A stretch of 64,000 nucleotides of DNA. Source: Capitulum mitella (taxonomy: Eukaryota > Arthropoda > Thecostraca > Pollicipedomorpha > Pollicipedidae). Positions 25,614 to 37,689 of the stretch are shown piece by piece. Location: positions 35,467,101 to 35,531,100 of the forward strand of contig CP099840.1 in assembly GCA_030062745.1 (NCBI GenBank), written 5' to 3'. The notes beneath the pieces are model-generated. The model made no database searches and was not told the origin of the DNA. It saw nothing but the letters and a program-made list of their open reading frames with translations. Position 1 is the first letter of the stretch; each line of letters opens with the position of its first letter. Both the position numbers and the translations under genes were made by a program.

Positions 25614-28600
25614 CTCACGTTACCCTCCAAACCGGGAAGGTCGCGGATATCTATGACGGACTGAACGATATTGTCTATGAATCTGATGCGGATGTGTGCG
25701 TTTTGGGTTGCGACGGCTCGAGGAAAACACGGGACACAATGGTGGTGCGGGTAGTTTGTATGGCATTGACCAATGACGTCACGTCCCTTAATTTGTCTGT
25801 CAGCTTCATGCAAACGAGCTCATTCTCCGTGAAGTAATTTCTCAGCCGGACGGCGTCACATCAGGACGTAAGTCCTGCATTGGACCCACTGACTGCGCAG
25901 CGGCGCGTTCAGTAGTCATTAACGGTTGTGGATTGTGAGCCGATCGAGGGAGGTGTCCCAGAAATTCTACAGGATATCATCAGTGACTTCAGCTCGGACC
26001 AGGCCCTCTTGTACAGGCTGCCGGACAGTGTCGAAACGGGCTCTATCCCAGAAAACGTGACGAGGATGTAGATAATGGCCCCACATGGCTTATTTTGGTA
26101 TCGCGAGTTCTCGGGCTTTCCATATCCACGAAACATCCGACTGGCAACCTGCGAATGTTGATAGTTCATTGTGGGTCCCTATGTTCCTATGTGGTTCTGC
26201 ATAAAACAGGGCTGGAAATGCTAGCATGGCCCAGCCAACGTACTGCGCAGGGTGCAGTTGCTGCAGAACCTGTTTTCCTAAGTAGCAGTCGTGGTCCAGC
26301 CAGTGATGCAGAGAAACAGCTGTTTGTGTCATCCAGAAGCCGTGTTGCTGGCGATGAGAACGATCAATGATAGCGAGACACGGAAGCAGGCTGCTAGCTG
26401 AATCCTGCAGTGTCGCAAAACACAAGCCGACATCGAATACGTTCTCAAGTTTAGGTTGCCGACCGTGAATATTCAGACAGTCATCAAGGAGATGATTGGC
26501 TGTTTAAGTGAGGCGATAACCGAACCGCCCTTGACGCATCACCTGTCTGACGACGAAACGGCTAGTATCTCCACCACGCCTTTCTAGTGCCGTAATACCC
26601 GGCGTGTACCCAGGAGGTGGAAAGGATGGTGAGATTAGTGACTAAGGCGTCTTCCCAAGTGATCGGTGTCCGGACACGTCGCAGTTACAGTCTGACAGCA
26701 CTGAAACATCGGTCGTCAGTGACAGGGTTCAGGAATAAGAAACATTTCAGGCAGAGCTGTCTGGCAGATATACGCAGTCCCAAAGACATGTCCGGTGCCA
26801 GGTAAAATGTGTTAGTCATTTCACCTTGCGGGCTTACAATTTACGTCACGGCCAATGTGTAACATTTCCCCCTCTTCGTCCTCGTTCCATGGCGCTCCTC
26901 TCTCGACGATAAGGTTACTTGACAGTGCGCTGTCTCGATGTCTGCCTGGGGTCAAGACGGAAATGCGGCATTATTTTTGTTTTCGTCTGTCTGCTTCGTG
27001 CATGAGTGTTAGATTATCCAGAATGCCTGCGAAATGTTCATTTTTTTAGCTGGTTCCCCGGCTAGGTAAGTCCTCAGAAAACGTATAAAATTGTTAGCGG
27101 AACTCTGTAAATGTAAATTCGTCGAATAAAAATCGAAAAGTGTAAATTCGTCGCATGTGGTTAGTGAAAGACTAGCTCGCGTTTGAGATATATAGCACGC
27201 CAGTTTGAGCTGCCACAGGGATGAAAGTGGAACCAAACATCAGCATCATCAGAACAGTCGACGAAGTTACGGCCATTTCTCTGCTTCACATCCTAAAAAA
27301 CTGCTGCGCGAAACGTGGCACATTATTTGCGGCACCTTCTATATGGCATACATTTCATTAATGGAAACTGTACAACAACAGAGGGAAATTGAACTGCTGT
27401 TCACTATGGCGATTATGATCTTGAAAGTGGACTCCACAATCGCCCAAATAAGAGTGGTACAGTTATGAAGCCTCACAAATTACCTTGCGGCGTAATCTTT
27501 GTAAATCAGCCAAGACCGCTTCCTGAGCGGTCGCCATCAGCTTCGTGGTGGATGAAGTGGTGTTTTAAGGTATTGCTGGAACTAAACCGGGAACAACGAA
27601 ATAAATGAACTCATCAGAACTTTCAAAATGAATAACAGCTGATTTATTCCATCGGTAAGGACGTGGACAAGGACGACAGTCACATTTTGACGTCCAGATT
27701 CCAGAAATCTTTGTTGCAGTTGAAATGAAATGGAACTTGGAAACTCTCTGTTACAAAGAAGGCGCAAATCCGAAACTGTTTCAAAGAAGTCGCAGATCTC
27801 CTTTCCCAACAAAATTAAAGCGCAATGTGTGCGCAGAGCAGGATAGCGTGCGTAACGTGACGGCAGAGGGTCTTGCGTTTCTCGTCTTCTTGGCCAACGC
27901 TCGGCATCCCTCGCATAACAGACTGGTTACCATGTGCTAAGCGGACGCTAATACACGCAGGTGTCAGTGTAAAAGCGTAATCTTGTGCACCGATCTAATC
28001 CCTTACATGCGTTTTGTCTTAACGCTGGCTGGTACTTGCCATTTGGCCGTCCTCTGCGGCACACGGCGGGGTGGGCGCGAACACCGCCCCGGGCCATTTC
28101 CAGGCCTAACGTGATAGACCAACGAAACGGAAACGAGCGTGTTGCTTTGTCTTCCGGCTGCACGATGATGTCCTGCTTGATTGTTTTAGTCACACCGTAA
28201 TCTTATAGGTGGCCTCGAATGAAGTGGTTTCAGACGGATTCTGGTTTCCATTCGATTCAGTGGGAGACTTTCTAGAGCGCAAGTAAGTAGCCCCAGAACG
28301 ACTTCTCGCAACATGCGGACTAAAACTATTGTTGTCTTGCGATTCCGTGCTTCACATTTCTTCATGATCCCTCCGAGGTCAATCAAAGGGAAGGTCAGTA
28401 ACCTTAATTCGCAGTTTTGGCCTGGTCTTTATAAACTGGCCTTGATTACAATGAGGATCCAAGCAGGGAGTTACTGACGCCATGGTGAAACCTGTAGGAA
28501 AGGCTAAGTAAGACAAGATGCCGTAATACGCTGACAACGTTTGCCGTTTGAGACGCGAATTTTGATGATCCAGCCTTTACCACAGCGAAACACTGCACTG

Positions 28601-30321
28601 TAATTGCTTAGCTAGCGGCGACATTGAAACAGGCGGATAATCTTATATGTTGGTAATAATAAGTACGGTTTTTTCTCAAAGGCAGCAAATCATGGAATCA
28701 GATCTCTTCTCGGAATTTAGAGATGAGCACAAACAAACAAAACATTTTGCGTCTTATTTATGGACAAGGATGAATAACTATTGATGCCAGTTTAACTGCC
28801 GAGTTGTCCATCTGATTTAAAAGCAAAGCTTCCAGACAAACGTACTGTGAATCGCCGATTGTCGTCCGTCCTCCGGGGCCCCGGCATCAGTACAGACATT
28901 TCAAGCCTGGGCCCTTGGGACACCCTTACGACTCATGGTACGTCTACTACGAGTTAATGTCTCGTGAAACGGCAAATTATGAATGCGAAGATTGCGACAT
29001 TTGAATTCACATTACGCTGATGAAAGCTGCCAGATCCTCGTCACCCTTGGCGAGACGTTGATGGCGGCCTTCATGCTGCGTATGCATGGAGCGTGGAGTC
29101 ATGCATGGAGTCATCAGTCACTGGTTAATAAGCTAATGGCGATATGAAGCAAAGATCACAGTTTATGCTAATGATGAGTCAGACCTCAGAACACCAAATG
29201 TTATCTCCGATGGTCTCGTACAGTTTTAAGGGGGTTATAAAAAAAGTCGGAGAAAAAGATGGCACAAAACACATTTACTTGCAGTTACCCATGTTTGGTT
29301 TTCCGGCCACTGAAATGTGTTGAAAATGTGTTGTTAAAACCAGCCGTTTTAAGTACATATGTTATCCCACATGACCGGTGGAAACGACTCACATGACGGA
29401 AATGACCGCTATATCTTAATTTCCGAATCTTGAAGTTTTTAACAGAACATCACCTTTAGACGAGTTAGGGTGGTCTGTCATAACGGTAAGTACTCCTTTT
29501 CTTTGTAGATACAACTTAGGTGTCGTCTAAGGTCACATTTGCAACCTAAATGTTGTGAAAAGGGATTCTATGTCGTGCAAGTGAATTTGTCCATCAACCC
29601 CATGTGGAACCATTCTGCGTAGTCTTCAGCCCAAAACTAATACCACATCTAATGCGATGTATAGGCTGCCGAATAAGGTACGGTGGTCAGCAGTTCGATG
29701 GCGCAGCGCTGGTCCCTCTGTCCCGGCCAGATGGGCTGAAGTCGGACCTGCACCTGGCCAGGACAGGGTCATCCTAACTACCGTGCGGTGATAAAACCCC
29801 TGACGGCAAGTTTCATGTGCTCTGTCATAGCAATCGTTACGTAGGTTATGTCTTTGACGATAGGCTGCGGAAGTATGAGTCTGCAACAAACGCTTCTAAC
29901 TAAGTAGTGTGCTTCCCAGCATCGCCTTAGCTAATCATTCATTCTTATCAAGTAATGAGAAGTATGTGGGTGAAAAGCCCCAATGGTTTTGCCCTATATG
30001 TGCATCTTGTCTTAATCGAAAATTAGAGCGGAGAGTAGTTCGACCTCTAACCGAACAAAAAAAGGTAGAAATTCCGCTGATGTGCAAGGTTTGGGATGCC
30101 TTGGCTCTAGGGGCGTCAATTTCCATTATTTTCGAAGGATCACGCCCCCATGCGGATCACGGCACCTCCAAACTTATTTTGGCGCTCAGTGTTTTATACG
30201 GGTTTTGACAAGGGGAATAGCCAGTAGTTACGAAAATAATTACTACAGTCAATAAAAGATAGGCAGAAGTCATAGAGCAAAGCATGAAATACCTCAAGCG
30301 TTTAGAAAAGAAACAGTGACA
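25614..30321. other. intergenic with coding-like fragments, no gene assembled
   Basis: Short + strand frames at about 25613-25837, 25920-26071, 26408-26587 and 26670-26740 have protein-like, acidic composition (for example VADIYDGLNDIVYESDADVC) but are separated by stops. I could not join them with splice sites or assign a family. The rest (26800-30321) shows nothing recognisable. Confidence 0.3.
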
Positions 30322-30323
30322 TA

Positions 30324-30352
30324 CAGTACTGGACATATTATTATGGATTTTT
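30324..30352 (+). repeat. Tc1 5' terminal inverted repeat
   Basis: The 29-bp arm is a perfect reverse complement of 32030-32058 and begins CAGT like other Tc1 ends. Confidence 0.93.
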
Positions 30353-30705
30353 GTAAAAGAAGCTATACTGCTTGGAAACATGGGTGCAGGAGCTGATCGG
30401 TATTTCGATGCATCGGTATATCGATGTATAAACAATTTCTGAATGCATTTTCATATTCAGTATTTCTAATGAGTACTTTGTATTGATAAAAGCCCGCTTT
30501 TAAGCACTCATCCACTCAATTTGACTGAACGTCATTTTTTGCCCATTTTTAAAAACACAACTTCAGCGCTGGAACCTTTCCAGCTGAGTTCACTCTTGAA
30601 TTTGACTGGTATTCTAGTTTCACTTTCGATTCATTCTGGATACAAAAAAGTTAAATTATAGCAAAATAATCACATTTCCATCGATTTATTGACGAATTAG
30701 TGAGG

Positions 30706-31935
30706 ATGGGTAAAAGGGCTGACCTCAGTCCCCGTAAGAAAGGTCAAATAAAGACTTTACTGGAAAATTCTACTCTTAAACAGGTAGAAATCGCCAAGGA
30801 ATTGAAGGTATCGACCCAAACTGTTAGTTTAGTTAAGAAAAATTTACAGAAAGACATTCCATTGGAGAACAGGAGAGTTGGAAAATGTGGCCCGAAGAGG
30901 AAGACAAGTGCAAGAACAGACCGCAAGATTAAAAATATGTCATTGAAGATGAGAAGGGCTTCCTGTCAAAAGATTTCAAGCATTCTTGCTAAAGAAGGGT
31001 TCCATGTTCATCGGAAAACCGTTAGTCGAAGACTCCTGGAGTGTGGACTGAAGGCCTACAGGCCTAGGAAAAAGCCGCGTCTTACCCAGAAAATGATTGA
31101 AGCAAGAATGTCATGGGCAAATGAGCACAAAGAATGGACTGTAGCAGATTGGTCTAAGATAAATCATTATTACAGAATTCTATATTGATCATACTAATTT
31201 TTAGAAATAGTTCTATCACTAAGTAATCTGTTTTTAAATTTGTTTGCCTAGAAAATTATACAGGCAATTTTTCGATGAAAATCATGAATCTGTAGAGTAG
31301 GATTCTTGATGTCTTAAAAAAGTTCTCGATAAGCCAGCATCATTAATTCATTTCAGGTGGTGTTCTCTGATGAAAGCACCATATGTGTGCTGGATGACAG
31401 GGTTCAGACTGTACGACGACGTCCAGGAGAAGAGTTCAAACCTGAATGCCTGAGAAAAACTGTGAAATTTCCTAAAAAAATCATGGTATGGGGAGCAATT
31501 TCTACAAGCGGTACAAGTCGCTTACACATAGTGGAGGGAACTATGGATGCCAGCAAGTATATATCTGTACTAAAGAATCGTCTCCTACCTCAAATCAGGG
31601 ACTGGGAGCTTGATGATGACTGGATTTTCATGCAAGATGGGGCCCCCTGTCATACTGCCAAGTCAGTGAAGGCATGGTGTGGAGAAAATCAGGTGAAATT
31701 GCTCTCTTGGCCAGGCAACTCACCTGATATGAATCCCATAGAGAACCTATGGGAAGTTCTCAAAAATGAAATACATCAAGTGCCAATTACAAGCAAAACA
31801 ACGCTGATAGCACGTCTTATAGAAGTGTGGTTTCATTCTGACAGATTGAAGGAAATGTGCTCAAAGTTGATTGAAGGGATGCCAAAACGTATTGAAGCTC
31901 TTTTGAAAGTAAAGGGAGGACAGACAAAATACTAG
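30706..31935 (+). CDS. Tc1-type DD34E transposase, two exons, donor site altered
   Basis: This is the transposase that cuts and pastes its element at TA sites. Exon 1 (30706-31158, 151 codons) has the N-terminal paired-like helix-turn-helix DNA-binding region (LSPRKKGQIKTLLENSTLKQ, then VSTQTVSLVKK) and a second such region ending WTVADWSK. Exon 2 (31357-31935) continues VVFSDEST and carries the catalytic triad: Asp156 (FSDES), Asp245 (MQDGAPCHTAK) and Glu280 (NPIENLWE), with 34 residues between the last two. Spliced length is 343 residues, the usual Tc1 size. The 198-bp intron ends CATTTCAG but begins ATAAAT, where GTAAAT would be expected. Without splicing the frame stops at 31188. The protein may therefore not be produced from this copy. 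Confidence 0.88.
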
Positions 31936-32029
31936 AAGGACAATAATAATTTCTCATACTAATAAAATGATATTTGATGTGTATTTGTCGTATATTTTGA
32001 TGAAATGAAGCAAATTTTATGATTTTCTA

Positions 32030-32058
32030 AAAAATCCATAATAATATGTCCAGTACTG
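32030..32058 (-). repeat. Tc1 3' terminal inverted repeat
   Basis: Perfect partner of the 5' arm, followed by the TA duplication at 32059-32060. Confidence 0.93.
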
Positions 32059-32060
32059 TA

Positions 32061-32599
<539 letters not shown>

Positions 32600-33089
32600 G
32601 TGAGGAACGTCAACGGCGCGCCACTTTGACAACGCAGTTGAGCCAAGGAGGCGCGCGCTGCTAACGATTGGGCGCTGCTGGAGGTGCGCGTCCTGCGCGC
32701 CTGACGTCACCGGGCTCCTAGGTAACCGTCCGACAACGGAACGGCCAGCGGCCGGCCGGCCGCCGGCTCAGCGACCACGGCCGCTGCTGCACCGACCTGC
32801 GTTCGACGGGCCCGGCCTTTTCTGCGGCACTGGCAGATCTGCGTCAGAAGAGCAGTGCGATTCGGAGCAGTGCGGACGACACCGAGCAACGAGCATGGCG
32901 TGGACCCCGAATCGGTGACTTGGTGAGGCTGCAAGTCCAGCGCTGCGTCGCCGACCAGTAGTGCTTCGTGACGCTTTCAACAGCTGCCGATGCTCTGCGT
33001 CCTGAGCGTCTGCTCTATTGTTTCTTCTGGCCTCGACGTTACAAGTTTGCTCCATCGTTTCCCGAAGAAGTGCTGGACTTCTTCCCAAG
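32600..33089 (+). promoter_or_regulatory. RSPH3: CpG-rich promoter and 5' leader of RSPH3
   Basis: The GC- and CpG-rich block precedes the first in-frame ATG at 33090, which has A at -3. It contains a perfect CRE, TGACGTCA, at 32702-32709. Thirteen bases after it is GGTAACCGTCCGACAAC (32721-32737), resembling an RFX X-box, the usual control element of ciliary genes. One half is good; the second half or the spacer deviates. No TATA box is seen. The transcription start is not determined. Confidence 0.5.
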
Positions 33090-34994
33090 ATGCTAATGTT
33101 GGAAGATTCCACTAGCCTGAAGAGTGCAGATGCGGTATCTGGTCACAACGCAGATGCTCTTTCAAGCGGTGATCCTCACAAACTTGTAAGTGACATGAAC
33201 GCGGGAGGGCACGCGAAACTCATCCGACTCGACAGAAATCAGAAGCGTGAAAACCGATTCTGGAGGAAGCAAAGGGTTAAAGAGAAGAAACATCGCAAGT
33301 GGGAAGAGCAAGTCAGGAAGCGACAGGAAGAAGAGCGACGAGACACCGACCTCTCCCATAATTCACGCAACGCATCGGAAAACGGTTCCGTGGACGCCGA
33401 ACACGAGGATGACGACGTTGACGATGATTTCGCGGATAACGACACAGCTGATGACAATGAAGACGGATTCGAAGATTCGGGCTACAAGGCGGAAAATGAT
33501 AGTCATGTGAACGGCGAGAATGAAGTTCTGCAAAATGGCAGTGGAGGCGAAGAGCAGGCTGTTGACGATGATGGTGACGGCGGTGGCGAAGAAGAAGCCG
33601 AGCAGCACGAAACTGATGACAGTCGTTCGCTGCAGGAGCACAGAAGTGGTTCGGTAAGTGAGCAGCTTGTCGAAGATAACAGTGAGCACCAGGAAAATGT
33701 TTCAGGGGAGGAAGACAGTGATCGTCGTTCGCCAGAGGAAGATGTTGCCGAAAACGAATCCCACCTCAGCGAAAATGGCCAGGAAGTTAGTGATGACGGA
33801 GGTGAAGTAAAAGACCCTTATAACGAAGAAAATGAGAGCCTTGTCGAGGATAACAGTGAACACCAGGAAAATGTCTCAGCGGAGGAAGACAATGATCGTC
33901 GTTCGCCAGAGGAAGATGTTGCCGAGAACGAATCCCACCTCAGCGAAAACGGCCAGGAAGCTAGTGACGAAGAAGGTGAAGTACAAGAGCCTTATAACAA
34001 AGAAAGGGAGAATCTTGTCGAAGATAACAGCGAGCACCAGGAAAATGTTTCAGCGGAGGAGGACAGCGATCACCGCTCGCCAGAGGAAGATGTTGCCGAG
34101 AACGAATCCCACCTCGACGAAAATGGCCAAGAAGTTAGTGATGAAGGAGGTGAAGCACAAGAGCGTTACGACCAAGAAAAGGAGAACGACACGGACAGCG
34201 AAAACGATCGTGTCGCCGAAGGTAACGAAGCTGAAAATGGTGACGACGTATTGGCAGCTGGATCGGGATCTACGAAAGGAGGAAACGAGACTGCGCGAGA
34301 TGGTTACGAAACCGATGACGAGAGAGAAAGAATGCCAGAAAGCGGCGACGCTGAAGAGCTTGAGCCTGCGCGGGACGATGAGGGCGGTGCTGAGGTGGAC
34401 TCCACTGCGGCGGATGGCGCTGCCGAGCGGTCTGAGAGCACCGAGCCGTCGCCGTCGGAGTGGCAGGGCCCGAGGAGTGTGTCGCCTTACATCGAACGCC
34501 AGGACAGTGCCGGCGGGGAGGCCGAGCGCCAGTCGAAGGAGGACGTGCGGAGTGAGAGCGCCACCGGTCGGGACTCGGTCTTCTCGCCGGACCATGCGGA
34601 GGCCGCCGACCCCGACGCCAGTGGCCAGGACGCGGCCTTCCTCGGAGGCTGCCGAGCAGCGGCGCCCGCCCAGCCGCGTGTCCCTGGTCTACACGTACGC
34701 CAGCGGGCCCAAGGTGCTCTCCCACGTGGAGCTGGCGCCGGAAGCGGAGAGCGACAGGCAGCAGTCCGCCGCGCCAGACAGCGCCGAAACTCCCGCGCCA
34801 GATGGTGCTGGAGGCGACAAGCCCAACGGGAGGCACGTGACGTTCGAGGAAGACGTGAAAGCGGCCAGTAACGTGCGAGTTCGGCGGAGGCGGGCCGAGT
34901 CAGAAGAAGCTGAAGATGGCGAATCAAAGCAGTGGAAGGAGATACGGAAGAAGAATAAAGAGCGGAGAAAGAACAAGGTTTCGAATTCGTTCAG
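33090..34994 (+). CDS. RSPH3: RSPH3 exon 1, with long acidic N-terminal extension
   Basis: The exon encodes about 634 codons. Residues 1-100 include a basic, coiled segment (KRENRFWRKQRVKEKKHRK). Residues about 100-500 are Asp/Glu-rich and contain three tandem 58-residue repeats (33666-34187) starting LVEDNSEHQENVS. Changes between repeats are often synonymous in this frame, which supports coding. Near the end, VYTYASGPKVL matches the start of typical RSPH3 (YTYTSRPRAL in human), then HVTFEEDVK and a lysine/arginine-rich end. This last part is in the +1 frame relative to the acidic part. One extra base near 34636-34643, or an unrecognised 70-nt intron (34552-34621), is needed to join them. 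The exon ends in phase 2 before GTAATG at 34995. Confidence 0.7.
33666..34187 (+). repeat. RSPH3: three 174-bp coding repeats in RSPH3 exon 1
   Basis: Exact 174-bp spacing (33666, 33840, 34014) encodes 58-residue units containing RRSPEEDVAENESHL and NGQE. Differences include GAA/GAG, GTT/GTC and AAT/AAC silent changes. Confidence 0.93.
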
Positions 34995-37271
34995 GTAATG
35001 CCTTCCCCTTTCTTGCGCTCAGAGTGTAAAGGGAATGAAACTTGCTGGGAATGCCATTCCATAAGTCGTCGAGTGCAGGGACCTAAACGCCTGCTCGAAT
35101 TGGAATCCCTGGTTCACCATTGTCGGGCTCTGGAATTTGTAGTCCGCTTTCCCCAACGAATAATCCTGAAACCCATAAATAGTAATGGAATGGTTTGATA
35201 TCTGATTATTGAATAATTAAGTAAAATTATTAATAAAGTAAACAACGAATTTAAGAAGAAGTAATACCTGTGGGAAATTTCCGTGAAATGTAAACGAGTG
35301 GTTATGTTACTTTGTACCAATGTTAAGGTACAATGGTATCTTCTGAAAATTGTCAGTGTTGCCAGCAACATTTTCAAGAACATTGCTGTTAACCGTTTAA
35401 GAACATTCTAACCATGCATTAATAAGCTGAGGCGCAGCGCCAAAAACAGGACTTCAATCTTGTCTTGGCAGCACGTTATGTATTTGCGTTTACACCCAAG
35501 TCCCAGCGTAATAATTCGTACAGCTGGAGTCCTGCAAGGGTATGCCAGAGCTGCTGGACATTTGAATGTGGTGTCACTACTTCCTCGCACGCGAGGGGCA
35601 TGTGGGATGAGGAAATCGAAACCATCTTTGTTTAGCATCGGAAAACCTGTACAAAAATCGTGCACAAAAAAATAGGAATTTTCTCCCCGCAAAACGAAGT
35701 AGCTCTGTAAGGAGAAATAAAACTGTGCATAAGCTTCAGCTAAGCGATTTCGTCGCGAATAGTTTACCACTTGCCGCACACTTGTCGCTCGCTTCACCGT
35801 AGCTCGTACAAATGCCGTGATGTCCATTGGGAGTTGATATCCGAACTGAACACCTGGCTGCTTTTGTTGTTAGATGATAAGTTAGCTGAAGTCAGGAGAT
35901 GGGTGTCACTTCATCTATGTGGAACACACTTGTAGTGTTTTCTTTTAGTACCAGGATATTTGAATGCTGTTGTGGCATTTTTTTTTTTAGTCCAGGGCAT
36001 TTGGGGACGACGTCGGATGTGCAGGCAGGCAGGTGTTTTCTTATTGAAATGCATTTTTGTGACATGAATGTTTGTATGAAGTTTTGAATGACCTTTTTGA
36101 AACGCGCTTTCTGGTACATAATTTTTACCTGAACCAAATTCCCGTGGTATGGTGCTTTGCTTCAGGTGGTTCATTTGTGCTATTATATCGCAAAATTGAT
36201 TGAAAATGGTCCTCTTGTTCTCCAAAGGGATGTTCTTAGGCCTGTTTCCAGCTGGAAGTAAGTGGGGACACTGCAATGAATGCCGAGGAGTCTTGCCTGG
36301 TTTATGGAATGCGTAGCATGTATTACAGGGCAAGGTTTTTGTGTTCCCTTGACTGAAAATCCGTCATGGTCATGTGGTGCCTAACTTTGTGTCAGGTAAA
36401 TTGTAAAGGGCATGCGTCGGGAACACCATTTTTTTTCTCGATTGGGTCGTAGGTGTCCGGTGAAATCCGCTTACCGCCATCTCTTGTGATATGCCCAAAT
36501 TTGGAATGGCGTGCAAAGGCATGTTCATAAATATCCAGGTGTTTTCTTTGCATCAGATTACATTGATTGCATTCATTGCATTCGCGTTGTTGGGCAAGCA
36601 TGCGTCTCGAATGTCACACGCATATCCCATTGTTGCAGCACTTGTAACCAAATGTTCTGTGGCTGTAACTTTGTATTGGTGTACAACGATCCTGAGCTTT
36701 AATGTACACCACGATAATAGCCAATCAGCAAAAGTTACGTTCAGAACCAACCAAAACAAAGAACAGAAGAAAACGGACTGCGCATTTACTGCATCGGGTT
36801 GATGCTTCCTGCTGTGGTGCTCCTCGAACTCCTCGCCATTAACACAAGCTATGCGACAGACGGCGAAACAGATATACCAGTAAACATCCCAAAACGCTTA
36901 AATTGGCCGTTATCAGCTGAGATCGCCTGTACCTACTCCACACAGTCATTTTACATGTGCTTTGAAAAATGCTACGCAGATGTGGTACAGCAGTGGTGCA
37001 AGCGTTCGTGAGTATGCAATGGGGATGGAGAGGAGCATGTGCAAAATGCATGCATAATTTTGAATGTGCAGAATTGAATATAGATTTAGGATGTTTTCAC
37101 AGCATTGGTTTTCGGTGAAAGGTAACAGCTCAACCATTTTAAACTGCTCTTTGTACGACTTTCGGTCGTTCGTAAAGTAAGTGCAATGCAAGCAACGTCA
37201 GAAGCAAGTAACACGGAGAGCATCGAACTGCATGCGTGGACGGAAAATTGGCACGCGTGTTTTTTTTTCAG
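34995..37271 (+). other. RSPH3: RSPH3 intron 1
   Basis: GTAATG to TTTTTTTTCAG, 2,277 bp. It contains a 69-codon + frame at 36802-37011 with a hydrophobic start and four cysteines, and a 140-codon minus frame at 35911-36333. Neither is assigned. Confidence 0.65.
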
Positions 37272-37362
37272 AAGCAGCAGTGCATCCGGGAGTCTCATGA
37301 ATGACAAGCGGCTGATTAAGACTGGCAACATCAGCACTCTGGTTCTTCATGGCCAGCCCCAG
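37272..37362 (+). CDS. RSPH3: RSPH3 exon 2
   Basis: This 91-nt exon follows a strong acceptor (run of T then CAG, 37262-37271) and completes the split arginine codon left by exon 1. It encodes SSSASGSLMNDKRLIKTGN and then ISTLVLHGQPQ, ending in phase 0 before GTAACG. SLMNDKRLIKTGN lines up with the conserved RSPH3 motif NIM(F/Y)DRRVVRGN, with one extra residue. The matching phase at both ends and this motif are the reasons for accepting it. Confidence 0.7.
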
Positions 37363-37689
37363 GTAACGCCTGTCGTTCCCCTCGACACTGCCTACTCATT
37401 GTTTGTGAAAAGAAATCGAGCTGTGCCCTGCCGCCAAATTCGTCCCACCTACCGTGGTCTGGAGTCTGACGGCAAACGATTTCAAGGTGGGATATTCAAG
37501 GGAAGATGTTTGTCTCCTTACAGATCCGCTTTAGTATAGCTCGGAACAAGATCTTTGATGATTGTATCGTATAGATGAAGCCTGGATGTTTTATGGCCAA
37601 AGCAAATGGTGTGAAGTGTTTCGTCCATTGGTCACCCATGTGCTTCTGTTCGTGACACGTACCTGACGTTATGCTTGATGCGCATGCAG

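Larger units (their letters stand above)
30324..32058 (+). mobile_element. Tc1-family transposon, full length
   Basis: This 1,735-bp element lies between TA dinucleotides at 30322-30323 and 32059-32060, the standard Tc1/mariner target duplication. Its terminal inverted repeats are 29 bp and identical (30324-30352 and 32030-32058), starting CAGTACTGGACATATTATTA. It carries one transposase gene in two exons. The identical ends and open exons suggest a fairly recent insertion. It sits about 0.7 kb upstream of the RSPH3 promoter. Confidence 0.93.

Noticed and set aside
33832..34600. A 388-codon basic frame overlapping the acidic RSPH3 frame
   Set aside because: Silent changes among the 174-bp repeats fit the acidic frame. 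Only the last part of the basic frame (after about 34640) resembles RSPH3.
35911..36333. 140-codon minus-strand frame in RSPH3 intron 1
   Set aside because: It contains an A homopolymer coding for lysines and no domain; another frame over the same bases looks equally protein-like.
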